From Acidobacteriota bacterium (GTDB lineage: Bacteria; Acidobacteriota; Blastocatellia; Pyrinomonadales; Pyrinomonadaceae): 64,000 bases of DNA. Below, piece after piece: positions 9,095 through 17,847 of the stretch. The notes beneath the pieces were generated by a model. That model was not told where the DNA came from and did no database searches. It saw nothing but the letters and a program-made list of their open reading frames with translations. The stretch's first letter is position 1. Every line of letters begins with the position of its first letter. Made by a program: the position numbers and the translations under genes. The stretch spans positions 22,414 to 86,413 of the forward strand of contig RFGC01000012.1 in NCBI GenBank assembly GCA_003697135.1. The letters run 5' to 3'.

Positions 9095-10021
9095 CTATTC
9101 TCGAATGGCCCAACATACAATCCCATCTCCCATACCAATTACTGCTCCCACATACTGCACAACTTCTAACGAAAATTTTTCTATTGCCTCAACTAGATTC
9201 TTTGTTTGAGGAAATGCGTTGTTCCACTTAACAACATCGAGTCTATGAATCCGAAATCCACTTGAAACAAGCAATTTTCTCAAACTATTCGGAGAGAATC
9301 CCACAACATGAAAAGGTGAGAAGGTAGGACTAAGATTAACACACCAATCTCTTCCGCGTAATCGCATATACAAATTCCCTATGCGCATCGTAAGCGACAT
9401 CTCATTTGGAACATCAATAAATACTAGTCCACCTATTCGCAGTGCCTTATGCACCTTATGTAGTGTTTCAAGAGGATCATACAGATGCTCAAGAATAGCT
9501 GCTAATAGGATAACATCGTATCTTCCTGTTTGATTCAACAGGCTACTTTTTTGTATAGAAGATTGCTCAACATTAATCCCTTTCGATGCTGCTTTCCGTG
9601 CGAAATCATCTGTCATCTCAACCCCGTATACTTCCCACCCACGCTTGGCCGCTCCAACCAACAATTCACCTCGCCCACATCCAAGTTCTAACATCTTGCC
9701 TTTGCATCTTAAGACTTTCTCAGCGTAAGCAGCGATTGACTCTCCCATTGATTCTTTCAATTTTGAGTCATGATTATAGAAGTATTCATCTGATGTGGTC
9801 TTATCATAAGGATTAGTTTCTGGAATCATCACTGGTCTGGTATAGATAATTTCACATACCATGCACTGAACAACGTTTGTCTCTATTCCTTTCCCTTCAC
9901 GATGAGCGCGTCCACCCCTTGTTCCAATTACTCTAGGATTATCAGAACCACAAACTGGGCATGGACGCCACTCTGCACGCCAGCGTATCCCATCAGAAGA
10001 TTGTACGAAGTCATTGCTCAT
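9095..10021 (-). CDS. Class I SAM-dependent methyltransferase with zinc-binding N-terminus
   Basis: The 308-residue product opens with a cysteine pair CPVC (21-24) and a second CMVC (53-56), likely one zinc site. A Rossmann-type methyltransferase domain follows with motif I LELGCGRGELL, an acidic strand-2 end VYGVEMTDD, and motif IV-VI segments YDVILLAAILEHLYDP and GGLVFIDVPNE. This domain order is typical of methyltransferases acting on sugars, lipids or secondary metabolites (Methyltransf_23/13 type), often in polysaccharide clusters. No such cluster adjoins it, so the substrate is unknown. It is divergently oriented from the zinc-ribbon gene at 10241, with 219 bases between. Confidence 0.8.
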   Translation of the reverse strand: MSNDFVQSSDGIRWRAEWRPCPVCGSDNPRVIGTRGGRAHREGKGIETNVVQCMVCEIIYTRPVMIPETNPYDKTTSDEYFYNHDSKLKESMGESIAAYAEKVLRCKGKMLELGCGRGELLVGAAKRGWEVYGVEMTDDFARKAASKGINVEQSSIQKSSLLNQTGRYDVILLAAILEHLYDPLETLHKVHKALRIGGLVFIDVPNEMSLTMRIGNLYMRLRGRDWCVNLSPTFSPFHVVGFSPNSLRKLLVSSGFRIHRLDVVKWNNAFPQTKNLVEAIEKFSLEVVQYVGAVIGMGDGIVCWAIRE

Positions 10022-10240
10022 TTGCTGTTGCCTCTTACCAAAAAAGCACTAGAAGGTGTAAAAATTTTACTACAAGGACCCAAAATCACAAAGACTTTCA
10101 ACACATAGGTTATTCACAAATTACTCCGTTTTGCCAGTTTTCACTGTGGATTCGAGATGGCTTTTAATTTTCGTATGTCTAACTTAATTCCCTGCCATTG
10201 GCAACAAAAAATCCCTTATAATGGAAAGAAAGCTGAGAGT

Positions 10241-11209
10241 ATGGACGAGAACCTTGAAATTACCAGATTCTCCATCGAACAGATGATAGAATGCCCGCAG
10301 TGTCATCGGCCATCTCCGCCTATTCGAGTAAGGTGCTTATATTGCGGAGCTAATCTTCCCATAACCGCAGAAAACTTGCAAATAAGAAAAAAGAGAAAAA
10401 TCGAGTCTTGGGAAAAGGCTTTTAACATCGTTTTAAGCGAGCTTAGCGAAAATTACGATCAGGCAAATTTAAGAGAAATATCGAAATTTACCGACCTAAA
10501 AGAAGAAGAACTAGAAGCAATCATCATTGAGCAAAAATCTTTGCCGATTGTGCGTGTCGAATCGAAAGCAGAAGCAGAAGCCATAAAAGACAAGATAGAA
10601 TTTCTGGGAATTAAAACTCTGATAATTCCAGACGAAAGCTTATCAATGGACAGACCGCCACGCAGATTGCGCTACGTCGAATTCATCGAAGATATAGCAA
10701 TTTTCAACCTTTTCAACTCAAATGAATCGGTAGAAATCGAAAGCCAAAGCCTAAAAATCCTTGTTCTTGGAAGGATTCTCAAATCTAAAGTAGAAACCAT
10801 CGAAGAAAGAAAGAAAAAGACAAATAAACTCAAGGAAAGCTTTGAAACCAACGAAGACGAAATTTTGATTGACATTTACACATCCCAAGATCAAATTGGC
10901 TATCGAATTTTCTCGAAAGGTTTTGACTTCTCCGCATTGGGAATTGAAAAGGAAAAGCTAGCTCATCGGAATATTCCGAAACTGATTGATAAATTCCGCA
11001 AGTTCGCACCTCATCTTAAAATCATTGATGATTACCCGAAAATACGACATTTTCTTAGAGACATTTGGCAAGTAGAAGAACAAAAGTCTTCGCTTGGACT
11101 AAAAAGAAAAAGCTTTGGCGGATACGAACTCATGAGCGAAATCTCTACAAGCAACTTAGATCAATTCACGAAATACTCCCGCCTTCAGAATTTAATTAGT
11201 CAGATATGA
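10241..11209 (+). CDS. Unknown zinc-ribbon protein coupled to rlmB
   Basis: I do not recognise a full-length family. Residues 12-40 form a zinc ribbon (C18, C21, C32, C35). Near residues 95-125 there is a segment LPIVRVESKAEAEAIKDKIE that resembles the short DUF2007-like fold found in putative signal-transducing proteins. The remainder is charged and alpha-rich, with no membrane segment or signal peptide. ATG 10241 is preferred to ATG 10157: it puts the ribbon near the N-terminus and the extra 28 residues do not look coding. Its stop overlaps the rlmB start in an ATGA, so the two are translationally coupled, which hints at a role near ribosome or RNA biology (inference). Confidence 0.7.
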   Translation: MDENLEITRFSIEQMIECPQCHRPSPPIRVRCLYCGANLPITAENLQIRKKRKIESWEKAFNIVLSELSENYDQANLREISKFTDLKEEELEAIIIEQKSLPIVRVESKAEAEAIKDKIEFLGIKTLIIPDESLSMDRPPRRLRYVEFIEDIAIFNLFNSNESVEIESQSLKILVLGRILKSKVETIEERKKKTNKLKESFETNEDEILIDIYTSQDQIGYRIFSKGFDFSALGIEKEKLAHRNIPKLIDKFRKFAPHLKIIDDYPKIRHFLRDIWQVEEQKSSLGLKRKSFGGYELMSEISTSNLDQFTKYSRLQNLISQI

Positions 11210-11967
11210 AAGCACACGAAAAAAAGCAAGCTATTTTCGGCGTAATGCCTGTTCTTGAAGCCTTGAAAGCATTTCCACAAAGAATAGAGAAAATCTTACT
11301 TGCGGAAGGTCGAAGTGGAAAAGTGTTAAGCGAAATTTGCGAACTAGCAAGAATTCATCATGTTCCGTTTCAGCGAGTTAGTCGTCAGATTTTGGGAAAA
11401 TACGTAAGCGAAAGCACAAATCATCAAGGCATAATCGCTTTGATGGCTTCCTATGATTATCACGATGAAGACGAGCTTTTCGCTTTCGTAGTTTCAAAAA
11501 ATCAACCGCTTTGTTTAATACTCGATGGCATCGAAGACCCAAGAAATTTCGGAGCGATTTTAAGAACAGCTGAATGCGCAGGTGTTGACGCAGTTTTCAT
11601 ACCGGAAAGGCGTGCCGTTGGGCTTACAGAAACAGTTGCGAAAACTTCTGCGGGAGCAATTTTTGACGTGAAAGTCGCAAGATCAACCAACATAAACAGG
11701 CTGATTGACAGATTCAAACGACAGAATTTTTGGGTCGTAGGTGCAGATGCAGAAGCCAAAATGCTTTACACCGACTGGGATTGGACTCAAAGCACGGCGC
11801 TTGTTCTAGGCAGTGAAGGCAAAGGTCTGCATGAATTAACAAAGAAAAAATGCGATTTGCTAGTCAAAATCCCAATGTTTGGAAAAGTGAGAAGTCTAAA
11901 CGTCTCGGTTGCGGCTGGTGTAATTCTTTACGAAATCATAAGACAAAGAAATAGTCAAAAACGCTAA
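11206..11967 (+). CDS. rlmB: 23S rRNA (guanosine-2'-O)-methyltransferase, TrmH/SpoU family
   Basis: SPOUT-class 2'-O-methyltransferase, most likely acting on 23S rRNA (G2251 in E. coli). The N-terminal substrate-binding domain begins IFGVMPVLEAL. The three SpoU motifs are visible: LDGIEDPRNFGAILRTAE (motif 1 with catalytic Arg), ALVLGSEGKGL (motif 2) and IPMFGKVRSLNVSVAAGV (motif 3), which form the trefoil-knot SAM site. The length of 253 is standard. Motif 3 carries F-G-K-V in place of the commoner M-x-G-x, which is within family variation. TrmH or another RNA guanosine target cannot be ruled out from sequence. Confidence 0.9.
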   Translation: MKAHEKKQAIFGVMPVLEALKAFPQRIEKILLAEGRSGKVLSEICELARIHHVPFQRVSRQILGKYVSESTNHQGIIALMASYDYHDEDELFAFVVSKNQPLCLILDGIEDPRNFGAILRTAECAGVDAVFIPERRAVGLTETVAKTSAGAIFDVKVARSTNINRLIDRFKRQNFWVVGADAEAKMLYTDWDWTQSTALVLGSEGKGLHELTKKKCDLLVKIPMFGKVRSLNVSVAAGVILYEIIRQRNSQKR

Positions 11968-12029
11968 ATGTAGTATCAAAAATCTCGGAAAACGGCGAAA
12001 TCTAGCGACGCTAAAACTTGGTGCTTTGA

Positions 12030-12476
12030 TTACTTGATCTTGAAACTTTCTAAGGTCTGTTTGATTCTTTCTTCGTAATCCTGATAATTCTCCTTCAAAA
12101 CCACCACTTTCAGCTCAAAGACTTTATTTCCCTTGCACAAAACTTTTCTCAAGATTTTGAAATTGACTCCGTTTTCGGTTTCTTCAGTTTCCGAGGGCAA
12201 ATTTAGCTCTTTCCTTGGATTTTCGTAAACGCTTACAAAAATCATCGCTTGGTTTATTTTTGATGCTTTTCCTTCGCCATACTCTCTCGAATAAGCCTCG
12301 AACGCATATTTTGAGTTTTCGTTGTAAGGATGCAAGAAGTCTTTAGGTTTTATCAAGAAGAAATCTTCGGTTTCTATTTTTTCCTCTTCGTAAGCGGCTT
12401 GGCTCGCCGCCTTTATCTTGGTCGAAAGATACGCCATGATTGCAACTAGAATGATTCCCAAAATCAGAATTTCCAT
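12030..12476 (-). CDS. Hypothetical membrane-anchored protein
   Basis: A 148-residue protein with one N-terminal hydrophobic helix (about residues 2-18) and a soluble, charged remainder. No signal-peptidase site or lipobox is evident, so it looks like a type II membrane anchor. I recognise no family. The mix of alternating hydrophobic and charged residues in the second half (FKILRKVLCKG, FELKVVVLKEN) suggests a small alpha/beta domain. It lies 23 bases downstream of rlmN on the same strand and may be co-transcribed. Confidence 0.6.
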   Translation of the reverse strand: MEILILGIILVAIMAYLSTKIKAASQAAYEEEKIETEDFFLIKPKDFLHPYNENSKYAFEAYSREYGEGKASKINQAMIFVSVYENPRKELNLPSETEETENGVNFKILRKVLCKGNKVFELKVVVLKENYQDYEERIKQTLESFKIK

Positions 12477-12499
12477 AACAGTTTTAGTCCCTTTGCATT

Positions 12500-13591
12500 C
12501 TAGATGGTTTCAAGTTTCTTTGAAACTGCGCTCACGCTTGCTTTCGCGGCGAGTTGCCCACATGCGGCGTAAATATCTCTGCCTCGCGGTCGGCGAATGT
12601 AAGCAGGAATGCCATGAGATTCTAAAACAGCCTTGAAACGTTCAATTTTGGTCTCATCAGAAGGAGTGTAATCAAGTTCTTCTGCCGTATTGTGCGGAAT
12701 CAGATTGACCTTCACGCGCTTTAACCTATATTTTCTCAATAATCTTGCAAGTTCGAGAGCTTGATTTTCCGAGTCATTAACTCCTTTTAGCAAAACATAT
12801 TCAAAAGTTAGTTTCTCTCTTGGACGCATTTTTTCATGAAAAAACGACGCTGCCTGCATAAGCGTCTCAATATTCCATCGGCGATTTATAGGCATCAGCC
12901 GATTGCGAAGTTCATCTGTCGGCGCAGATAAGGAAATAGCCAGATGGGGACGGATTTTCAATTCGGCAAACTCGTAGATTTTCGGCACAATCCCGGCTGT
13001 CGAAATCGTTATGCGGTTTGGCACAATTGAAAGACCTTCTTTATCGCAGATTATTTCAATCGCCTTTACGAGATTCTCGAAATTCAAAAAAGGCTCACCT
13101 GCTCCCATTCCTACCAAATTTGTCCCGTGAGGAGTTTCGTTGCCTACGCCGTAAACGTCGTTTAAGACGATTAAAATTTGCTCGACTATTTCTCCAGCCG
13201 AAAGCGAACGCAAAAGTCCGAGTTTAGCAGTTAGGCAGAAATCGCATTTCAAAGGGCATCCCGACTGCGAAGAAAAGCAAATCGTGTCTCGATTTTCGCT
13301 CGGTATAAAGACAGTTTCAACAGGAAATCCGTCTTGCGTTTTCATCAAATAACGGCGCGTTCCATCAGTTGAAACAAATCGAGATTCGACTTTCAAGGTA
13401 GAAATAACAGCAATTTCTCGTAAGGCTTGCCTAAACTTCTTCGGCAAATCCGTCATTTCATCGAACGAGAAAAGCCTTCTGGCTTGTATTTGCTTGAAGA
13501 GTTGTTTCCCACGCCAACCAGGCTCACCTTGCCTTTCAGCGAATTCCACAAGCTCGGCTCTAGTCAAACCTGTAAGGTGTGTTTTTTCCAC
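12500..13591 (-). CDS. rlmN: 23S rRNA (adenine-C2)-methyltransferase / tRNA methyltransferase
   Basis: Radical SAM enzyme that methylates C2 of A2503 in 23S rRNA and A37 in some tRNAs. The cluster-binding triad is C112, C116, C119 (CPLKCDFC). The SAM-binding VGMGAGEPFLN replaces the usual GMGEP with an alanine insertion-type variant but keeps GEP. The mechanistic cysteine is expected in the C-terminal AACGQLA, which is present, and the second catalytic Cys of the family lies in the same region. The length of 363 is normal. The start codon is GTG 13591. It is divergent from sucD. Confidence 0.95.
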   Translation of the reverse strand: MEKTHLTGLTRAELVEFAERQGEPGWRGKQLFKQIQARRLFSFDEMTDLPKKFRQALREIAVISTLKVESRFVSTDGTRRYLMKTQDGFPVETVFIPSENRDTICFSSQSGCPLKCDFCLTAKLGLLRSLSAGEIVEQILIVLNDVYGVGNETPHGTNLVGMGAGEPFLNFENLVKAIEIICDKEGLSIVPNRITISTAGIVPKIYEFAELKIRPHLAISLSAPTDELRNRLMPINRRWNIETLMQAASFFHEKMRPREKLTFEYVLLKGVNDSENQALELARLLRKYRLKRVKVNLIPHNTAEELDYTPSDETKIERFKAVLESHGIPAYIRRPRGRDIYAACGQLAAKASVSAVSKKLETI

Positions 13592-13750
13592 ATACCTAAT
13601 TTAACCGATCCGACGCAAATCACCTAAGAGTCTTGATACAATATGAAAACCAACCTGATCAATCACATTAAATCTCGGCAAATTGAAATCAGCCAGCAAG
13701 ATACTTATACTTTTGCTTTTGGTAAAACTTTCAAAAGGAGCGAATCAAAA

Positions 13751-14635
13751 TTGAGCATCTTGGTAGATAAAAATACTCGTGTCATAGTTCAGGGAATAAC
13801 CGGCAAAGAAGGGACGTTTCACACAAAGCAGATGATTGAATACGGAACGAAAATTGTCGGTGGCGTCACGCCTGGCAAAGGTGGAACGAAGCACGAAGGC
13901 GTGCCTGTTTTCAACACGGTTGAAGAAGCAGTTAGGGAAACCGGTGCGGATGCTACGGTCGTTTACGTCCCGCCAGCATTTGCCGCCGATGCGATAATGG
14001 AAGCGATTGATGCAGGCGTAAAGCTCGTTGTAGCCATTACTGAAGGAATACCGGTCGCTGATATGGTGAAGGTGAAAGAATACCTGAAAGGAAGCAAAAC
14101 TCGCTTGATAGGTCCGAATTGCCCCGGCATTATCACTCCAGAAGAATGCAAAATCGGAATCATGCCCGGATACATCCACAAAAAAGGCAGTATCGGCATA
14201 GTTTCTCGTTCCGGGACATTAACTTACGAAGCAGTTGGGCAGACGGTTGCGGTCGGTTTAGGACAATCAACCGCAATAGGCATCGGCGGAGACCCGATCA
14301 TCGGAACAACTCACCGCGACGCACTGGAGATGTTCGCCGAAGATGATGAAACCGAAGGGATAATCTTAATCGGCGAAATAGGCGGAACCGCTGAAGAAGA
14401 AGCTGCCGAATGGGTAAAAGAAAGCGGACTGGCAAAGCGAAAACCCATAGTTGCCTTCATCGCTGGACAAACTGCGCCACCGGGAAGAAGAATGGGACAC
14501 GCAGGAGCCATTATCTCAGGCGGTAAAGGCACTGCAGCAGAAAAAATGAAAGCGCTCGAAGAAGCAGGAATCAGAGTTGTCAAATCTCCTGCAGACATTG
14601 GAGCTACGATGAAAGAAGCCCTAAGGTCGAGATAA
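13751..14635 (+). CDS. sucD: Succinyl-CoA synthetase alpha subunit
   Basis: The alpha subunit binds CoA and carries the phosphohistidine of succinyl-CoA ligase in the TCA cycle. Visible are the CoA-binding N-terminus [15 protein letters not shown], the GPNCPGII loop, [10 protein letters not shown], and the active-site histidine in [16 protein letters not shown] 13751 is chosen as the start: AAAAGGAG (13733-13740) lies 10 bases upstream and the protein then begins (M)[10 protein letters not shown], as in other SucD proteins (294 residues). The in-frame ATG at 13643 would add 36 residues foreign to the family. The beta subunit gene sucC, usually directly upstream, is absent; the upstream neighbour is divergent rlmN. 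Confidence 0.95.
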   Translation: MSILVDKNTRVIVQGITGKEGTFHTKQMIEYGTKIVGGVTPGKGGTKHEGVPVFNTVEEAVRETGADATVVYVPPAFAADAIMEAIDAGVKLVVAITEGIPVADMVKVKEYLKGSKTRLIGPNCPGIITPEECKIGIMPGYIHKKGSIGIVSRSGTLTYEAVGQTVAVGLGQSTAIGIGGDPIIGTTHRDALEMFAEDDETEGIILIGEIGGTAEEEAAEWVKESGLAKRKPIVAFIAGQTAPPGRRMGHAGAIISGGKGTAAEKMKALEEAGIRVVKSPADIGATMKEALRSR

Positions 14636-14723
14636 TTTGCGCATGCAAAATTCTTTGAGAGTTAACTAGCCTCTGCGAAATCTCACGATTTGCATATCGG
14701 CTCTGTAAACCTTGCAATGCAGA

Positions 14724-16589
14724 TTAGCCTTTTTCTGCTTCTTGATAAATTTTATCAATTACGCTGCGGTATTTTTCGTCAATAACTCGACGCTTGATTT
14801 TTAGTGTAGGTGTTAACTCGCCACCTTCGATAGTAAATTCCTTTTCAATCAAAGCTATTCGCTTGACTTTCTCGTATTTCGACAAATCTGCTGTTAAAGC
14901 ATCAACTTCAGATTGAATAAACTGGATTATTTTCTCGTTCTGGCACAAGTCCGCTTCTGATTTGAACTGTATTCCGTTTGATTGTGCGTAATGTTTCAGT
15001 GCATCAAAGTTTGGCACTATCAATGCCGCAGGAAATTTGCGTTCGCTACCCACTAGCACAACTTGATTGACGTAAACAGATGCTTTTATCCTTTGTTCAA
15101 TCGGAGCTGGAGCAATGTATTTTCCTCCTGATGTTTTGAAGAGTTCCTTTTTTCTGTCGGTTATTCTCAAAAATCCTTCTTCATCAATCTCGCCGATGTC
15201 ACCAGTTTTGAACCATCCGTCTTCGGTGAAAGCCTCACGCGTTGCTTCTGGCTTGTTGTAATAGCCAATCATCACGTTCGGGCCTATAACCTCTATTTCG
15301 CCATCAGACGCAATTCTCACCTGAACATTGCGAATAGGCTTCCCGACAGTTCCGAGTTTGTTTTCAATCGGATTGTTCGTAGAAATCACAGGTGAAGTTT
15401 CCGTAAGTCCGTAGCCTTGCATTATCCTAACGCCAGCACCATTGAAGATAAGATAAATTTCATCTGAAAGCGCCGCTCCGCCCGTGATGCAGTATTTCAA
15501 ACGCCCTCCGAAAAACTCTCGAAACTTTGAAAATACCAATTTATCAGCGATTTTGTGTTTCAAGGCTAAAAGCGCAGGTATTGGTTCTTTTCGCTCGATT
15601 TTCATGGCATAATCTTTTGCAATGCGAATCGCCCAATCGAATATGCTTGCTTTCAACCGACTTTCTGTAGTGGCTTTCTCTTTGGCTTTCAGATAAACCT
15701 TCTCAAAAATTCTCGGCACACCTACGAAAATCGTTGGTCTCACCTCACGAAGATTGTCCGGCACTTTTTCGATTGCTTCAGCATAATGAACTGACATGCC
15801 ATTGAAAATGTATGTATACATCGCCGAACGCTCGAAAACATGCGATAACGGCAGAACCGACAACGGAATTTCGCTTGATGATATATCGAATTTCTCAACC
15901 GCATCTATCACGTTTGAAAGTATGTTTGAATGCGTTAGCATCACACCTTTCGGCTCGCCAGTCGTGCCTGAAGTATAAATCAAAGTCGCTAAATCGCTGG
16001 GCTGAACGTTTCTTTCAAGCTCTTTCATCAACTCAGGTTGGCTATCCTTCAAATTCTTACCCAAAGTTTCAAGCTCGGAAAGCAAGAGAGAGTCTTCTAA
16101 CTTCGGTGCCTTGAGATTGAAGAAAACTATTTTTTCGAGCGATGGGCATTCACCTAGGACTTGTTTGATTCTTTCATAAGCTTCTTGATCTTGCAAAAAA
16201 AGTATGCGGACGCCAGCATCGTTGAGAATATATTTGACAGAATTCGGCGCAAGCGTTGTGTAGATAGGCACGTCAACAATTCCAATCATCTGGCAACCCG
16301 CATCTGTTAGAGTCCAATTCGGCGAATTCGCAGAGAGAATTGCCACTCTATCACCTTTTCTGATACCTAATGAGTAAAGCCCTAAGGCTATGTTTTCAGC
16401 ACGTTCAATCATTTCCTCCGATGAGATGGAAAGCCACTTATCGCCTGATTTGTAATTCAATGCCTTCGGATTTTTATATTTTGAATCGGCTTGACGAAAA
16501 AGCTCGCCCAAGGTTTTTGGCTCCGATTCAAGAAGCGGTATTCTTTCAACCACCTTGCGAGTCACTTCAAAATTAACCTTGTCCGTCAT
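14724..16589 (-). CDS. Long-chain acyl-CoA synthetase (AMP-forming)
   Basis: ANL-superfamily enzyme that activates fatty acids to acyl-CoA through an acyl-adenylate. The P-loop LIYTSGTTGEPKGVMLTHSN is complete. The A5 motif QGYGLTETSPVIS, the A7 motif GWFKTGDIGEID and the hinge/A8 region DRKKELFKTSGGKYIAP are all present. It has the long form (621 residues) typical of eukaryotic-like FACS/FadD15 proteins in bacteria. It lies 89 bases downstream of the TetR repressor gene on the same strand, with no second operator between them, so it is probably co-transcribed and repressed from the site at 17307-17324. FadD15-type naming is plausible but not certain. Confidence 0.93.
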   Translation of the reverse strand: MTDKVNFEVTRKVVERIPLLESEPKTLGELFRQADSKYKNPKALNYKSGDKWLSISSEEMIERAENIALGLYSLGIRKGDRVAILSANSPNWTLTDAGCQMIGIVDVPIYTTLAPNSVKYILNDAGVRILFLQDQEAYERIKQVLGECPSLEKIVFFNLKAPKLEDSLLLSELETLGKNLKDSQPELMKELERNVQPSDLATLIYTSGTTGEPKGVMLTHSNILSNVIDAVEKFDISSSEIPLSVLPLSHVFERSAMYTYIFNGMSVHYAEAIEKVPDNLREVRPTIFVGVPRIFEKVYLKAKEKATTESRLKASIFDWAIRIAKDYAMKIERKEPIPALLALKHKIADKLVFSKFREFFGGRLKYCITGGAALSDEIYLIFNGAGVRIMQGYGLTETSPVISTNNPIENKLGTVGKPIRNVQVRIASDGEIEVIGPNVMIGYYNKPEATREAFTEDGWFKTGDIGEIDEEGFLRITDRKKELFKTSGGKYIAPAPIEQRIKASVYVNQVVLVGSERKFPAALIVPNFDALKHYAQSNGIQFKSEADLCQNEKIIQFIQSEVDALTADLSKYEKVKRIALIEKEFTIEGGELTPTLKIKRRVIDEKYRSVIDKIYQEAEKG

Positions 16590-16678
16590 AAAGCCCCCTC
16601 ACTCCGAAGATATTTTTATCGTTGCAAAACTGAGTTGCATGACAGAATTAAGGTTGCTACAAACCTGCTCCGAAGACA

Positions 16679-17299
16679 TTATCTTTGCAAAACTCCGTCG
16701 AAAAATACCGAAGTGACGATTTCAGCCATCGGCGCAAGTGCATAGTTTTTCTTCGATAGAATCCAATTTGTAACCATTTCATCTAAAGCGCCGAACAGAA
16801 TCTTGGCGCAGACAGTAGGATTCAGTTCGCTACGAAAAACGCCTTTTTGCTGTCCTTCGATAAAAGTTTCTTTGATAATGTTGAGATACTCTGCAAAAGC
16901 CGCATTTGAGAATTCTTCCATGAATTTTGTCGAGCCTCGTAGCTCCACTTGAAAAACAATCGCCAGTTCTCTGTCTGCCCCTAATTTTTCAAGATGAAGT
17001 TCAGCTATCCGACGCAATTTTTCCTTCGGATCATCAAGCAATTCTATCTCTTTTCTAGCTTCAGCTATGAACAGTGCCATAGCTTGATCGAATATCGAAC
17101 GCAAGATGTCATCTTTGTTTTTGAAATACAAATAAACAGTTCCGTCAGCCACCCCTGCTTTTTTTGCTATATCCGATACCTTTGAATTGAAAAACCCATT
17201 CTCAGCGAAAACCTGAATCGCCGCTCTCAAAATAGCCTCGCGCTTATCGCCTGCAAAGGCTCTCGTTTCTAGATTATTCAACCGAGATTGCTTTGCCAT
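16679..17299 (-). CDS. TetR-family regulator, FadR-like
   Basis: A 206-residue TetR repressor. The N-terminal HTH reads IFAENGF-type helix entry (VFAENGFFNSKVSDIAKKAG) and then VADGTVYLYFKNKDDIL. The C-terminal ligand domain resembles the Bacillus FadR (YsiA) group, which releases DNA on binding long-chain acyl-CoA. Two lines of evidence support that role here: the gene is followed by an acyl-CoA synthetase, and a perfect FadR-type palindrome sits just before its start codon, next to the SD (AAGG). Autoregulation plus control of fatty-acid activation is the inference. The start ATG 17299 is firm. Confidence 0.88.
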   Translation of the reverse strand: MAKQSRLNNLETRAFAGDKREAILRAAIQVFAENGFFNSKVSDIAKKAGVADGTVYLYFKNKDDILRSIFDQAMALFIAEARKEIELLDDPKEKLRRIAELHLEKLGADRELAIVFQVELRGSTKFMEEFSNAAFAEYLNIIKETFIEGQQKGVFRSELNPTVCAKILFGALDEMVTNWILSKKNYALAPMAEIVTSVFFDGVLQR

Positions 17300-17306
17300 A
17301 AGACCT

Positions 17307-17324
17307 TGAATGAATAATCATTCA
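17307..17324. promoter_or_regulatory. FadR-type operator palindrome
   Basis: TGAATGA-ATAA-TCATTCA: 7-base arms perfectly inverted around 4 bases. From memory this matches the operator consensus of Bacillus FadR (TGAATGA, 4 bases, TCATTCA). It starts 8 bases upstream of the tetR start codon and abuts its SD, so binding would block transcription or initiation of the tetR-acyl-CoA synthetase operon. Confidence 0.8.
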
Positions 17325-17603
17325 GTTTTCCATAAGGCTACAAAAAAACGAATCAGAAATCAAATTTAACCAACAAATTTTTGCTCTATTTCTCTCGAAT
17401 CCCTCCGAATAATTACAACAGAAGGGCTTCTTTTAGTCTCCCCTCAACGAGACTTTTTGATTTTCTTGAATTCGATAAGCCTCACAACAGAAAGCGAAAG
17501 CTAGCGATTTCTTGAAACCCTGTTTCAGTTTTACGAATTTCTTGAAACCATGTCTCAGTTTGACAAACACTTGACGAAAACTTAAATTATTTTTTTCGGG
17601 GCT
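17325..17603. other. Intergenic region upstream of tRNA-Gln
   Basis: Non-coding stretch between the FadR-like operator and tRNA-Gln. It holds a weak hairpin (AGTCTC 17435-17440 with GAGACT 17449-17454 followed by five T) and a 30-base tandem duplication (listed separately). The tRNA promoter must lie here; TTGACG at about 17571 is the only decent -35, without a well-spaced -10. Confidence 0.5.
17507..17566. repeat. 30-bp tandem duplication, two copies
   Basis: Two directly adjacent 30-base units (17507-17536 and 17537-17566) that differ at about four positions. Each contains TTTCTTGAAACC followed by a partly inverted GTTTC or GTCTC, so each unit has an internal GAAAC/GTTTC-type inverted repeat. 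It lies just upstream of tRNA-Gln. Function unknown; it could be a duplicated protein-binding site. Confidence 0.7.
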
Positions 17604-17677
17604 TGGGAGATCGTCTAATGGTAGGACGCTTGACTCTGGCTCAAGAAATCGGGGTTCGAGTCCCTGTCTCCCAGCCA
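17604..17677 (+). tRNA. tRNA-Gln (anticodon CTG)
   Basis: The cloverleaf folds fully: acceptor TGGGAGA/TCTCCCA, D arm GTCTAATGGTAGGAC, anticodon stem CTTGA/TCAAG around CTCTGGC (anticodon CTG, reading CAG), T arm GGGGTTCGAGTCCC-type, discriminator G and encoded CCA at 17675-17677. The UGG-start acceptor end is typical for tRNA-Gln. A rho-independent terminator follows 7 bases later. Confidence 0.95.
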
Positions 17678-17684
17678 ATTCAAT

Positions 17685-17718
17685 AAGCCGACAAAAAACG
17701 AAGTCGGCTTGTTTTTTT
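17685..17718 (+). terminator. Rho-independent terminator of tRNA-Gln
   Basis: Stem AAGCCGAC (17685-17692) / GTCGGCTT (17703-17710), 10-base loop, followed by GTTTTTTT. Strong intrinsic terminator for the tRNA-Gln transcript. Confidence 0.9.
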
Positions 17719-17847
17719 AGATTTTGCTTGGTTTCTTAATGCTTGCGTTGCGAAGCGCCCCGAACTTCAGGTTTCTTTAGATTTTACTTTGTGTTTGTTA
17801 GGTTTTTTCTTGTGTGTTCAGATTCAAAGAGTTTTACGCATACAAAG

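Noticed and set aside
10157..10240. Upstream extension of the zinc-ribbon protein
   Set aside because: The 28 extra codons lack family features and the internal ATG 10241 places the Cys motif at the usual distance.
14640..14660. Terminator after sucD (TTTGC/GCAAA)
   Set aside because: Only a 5-base stem with a small loop and no T-run.
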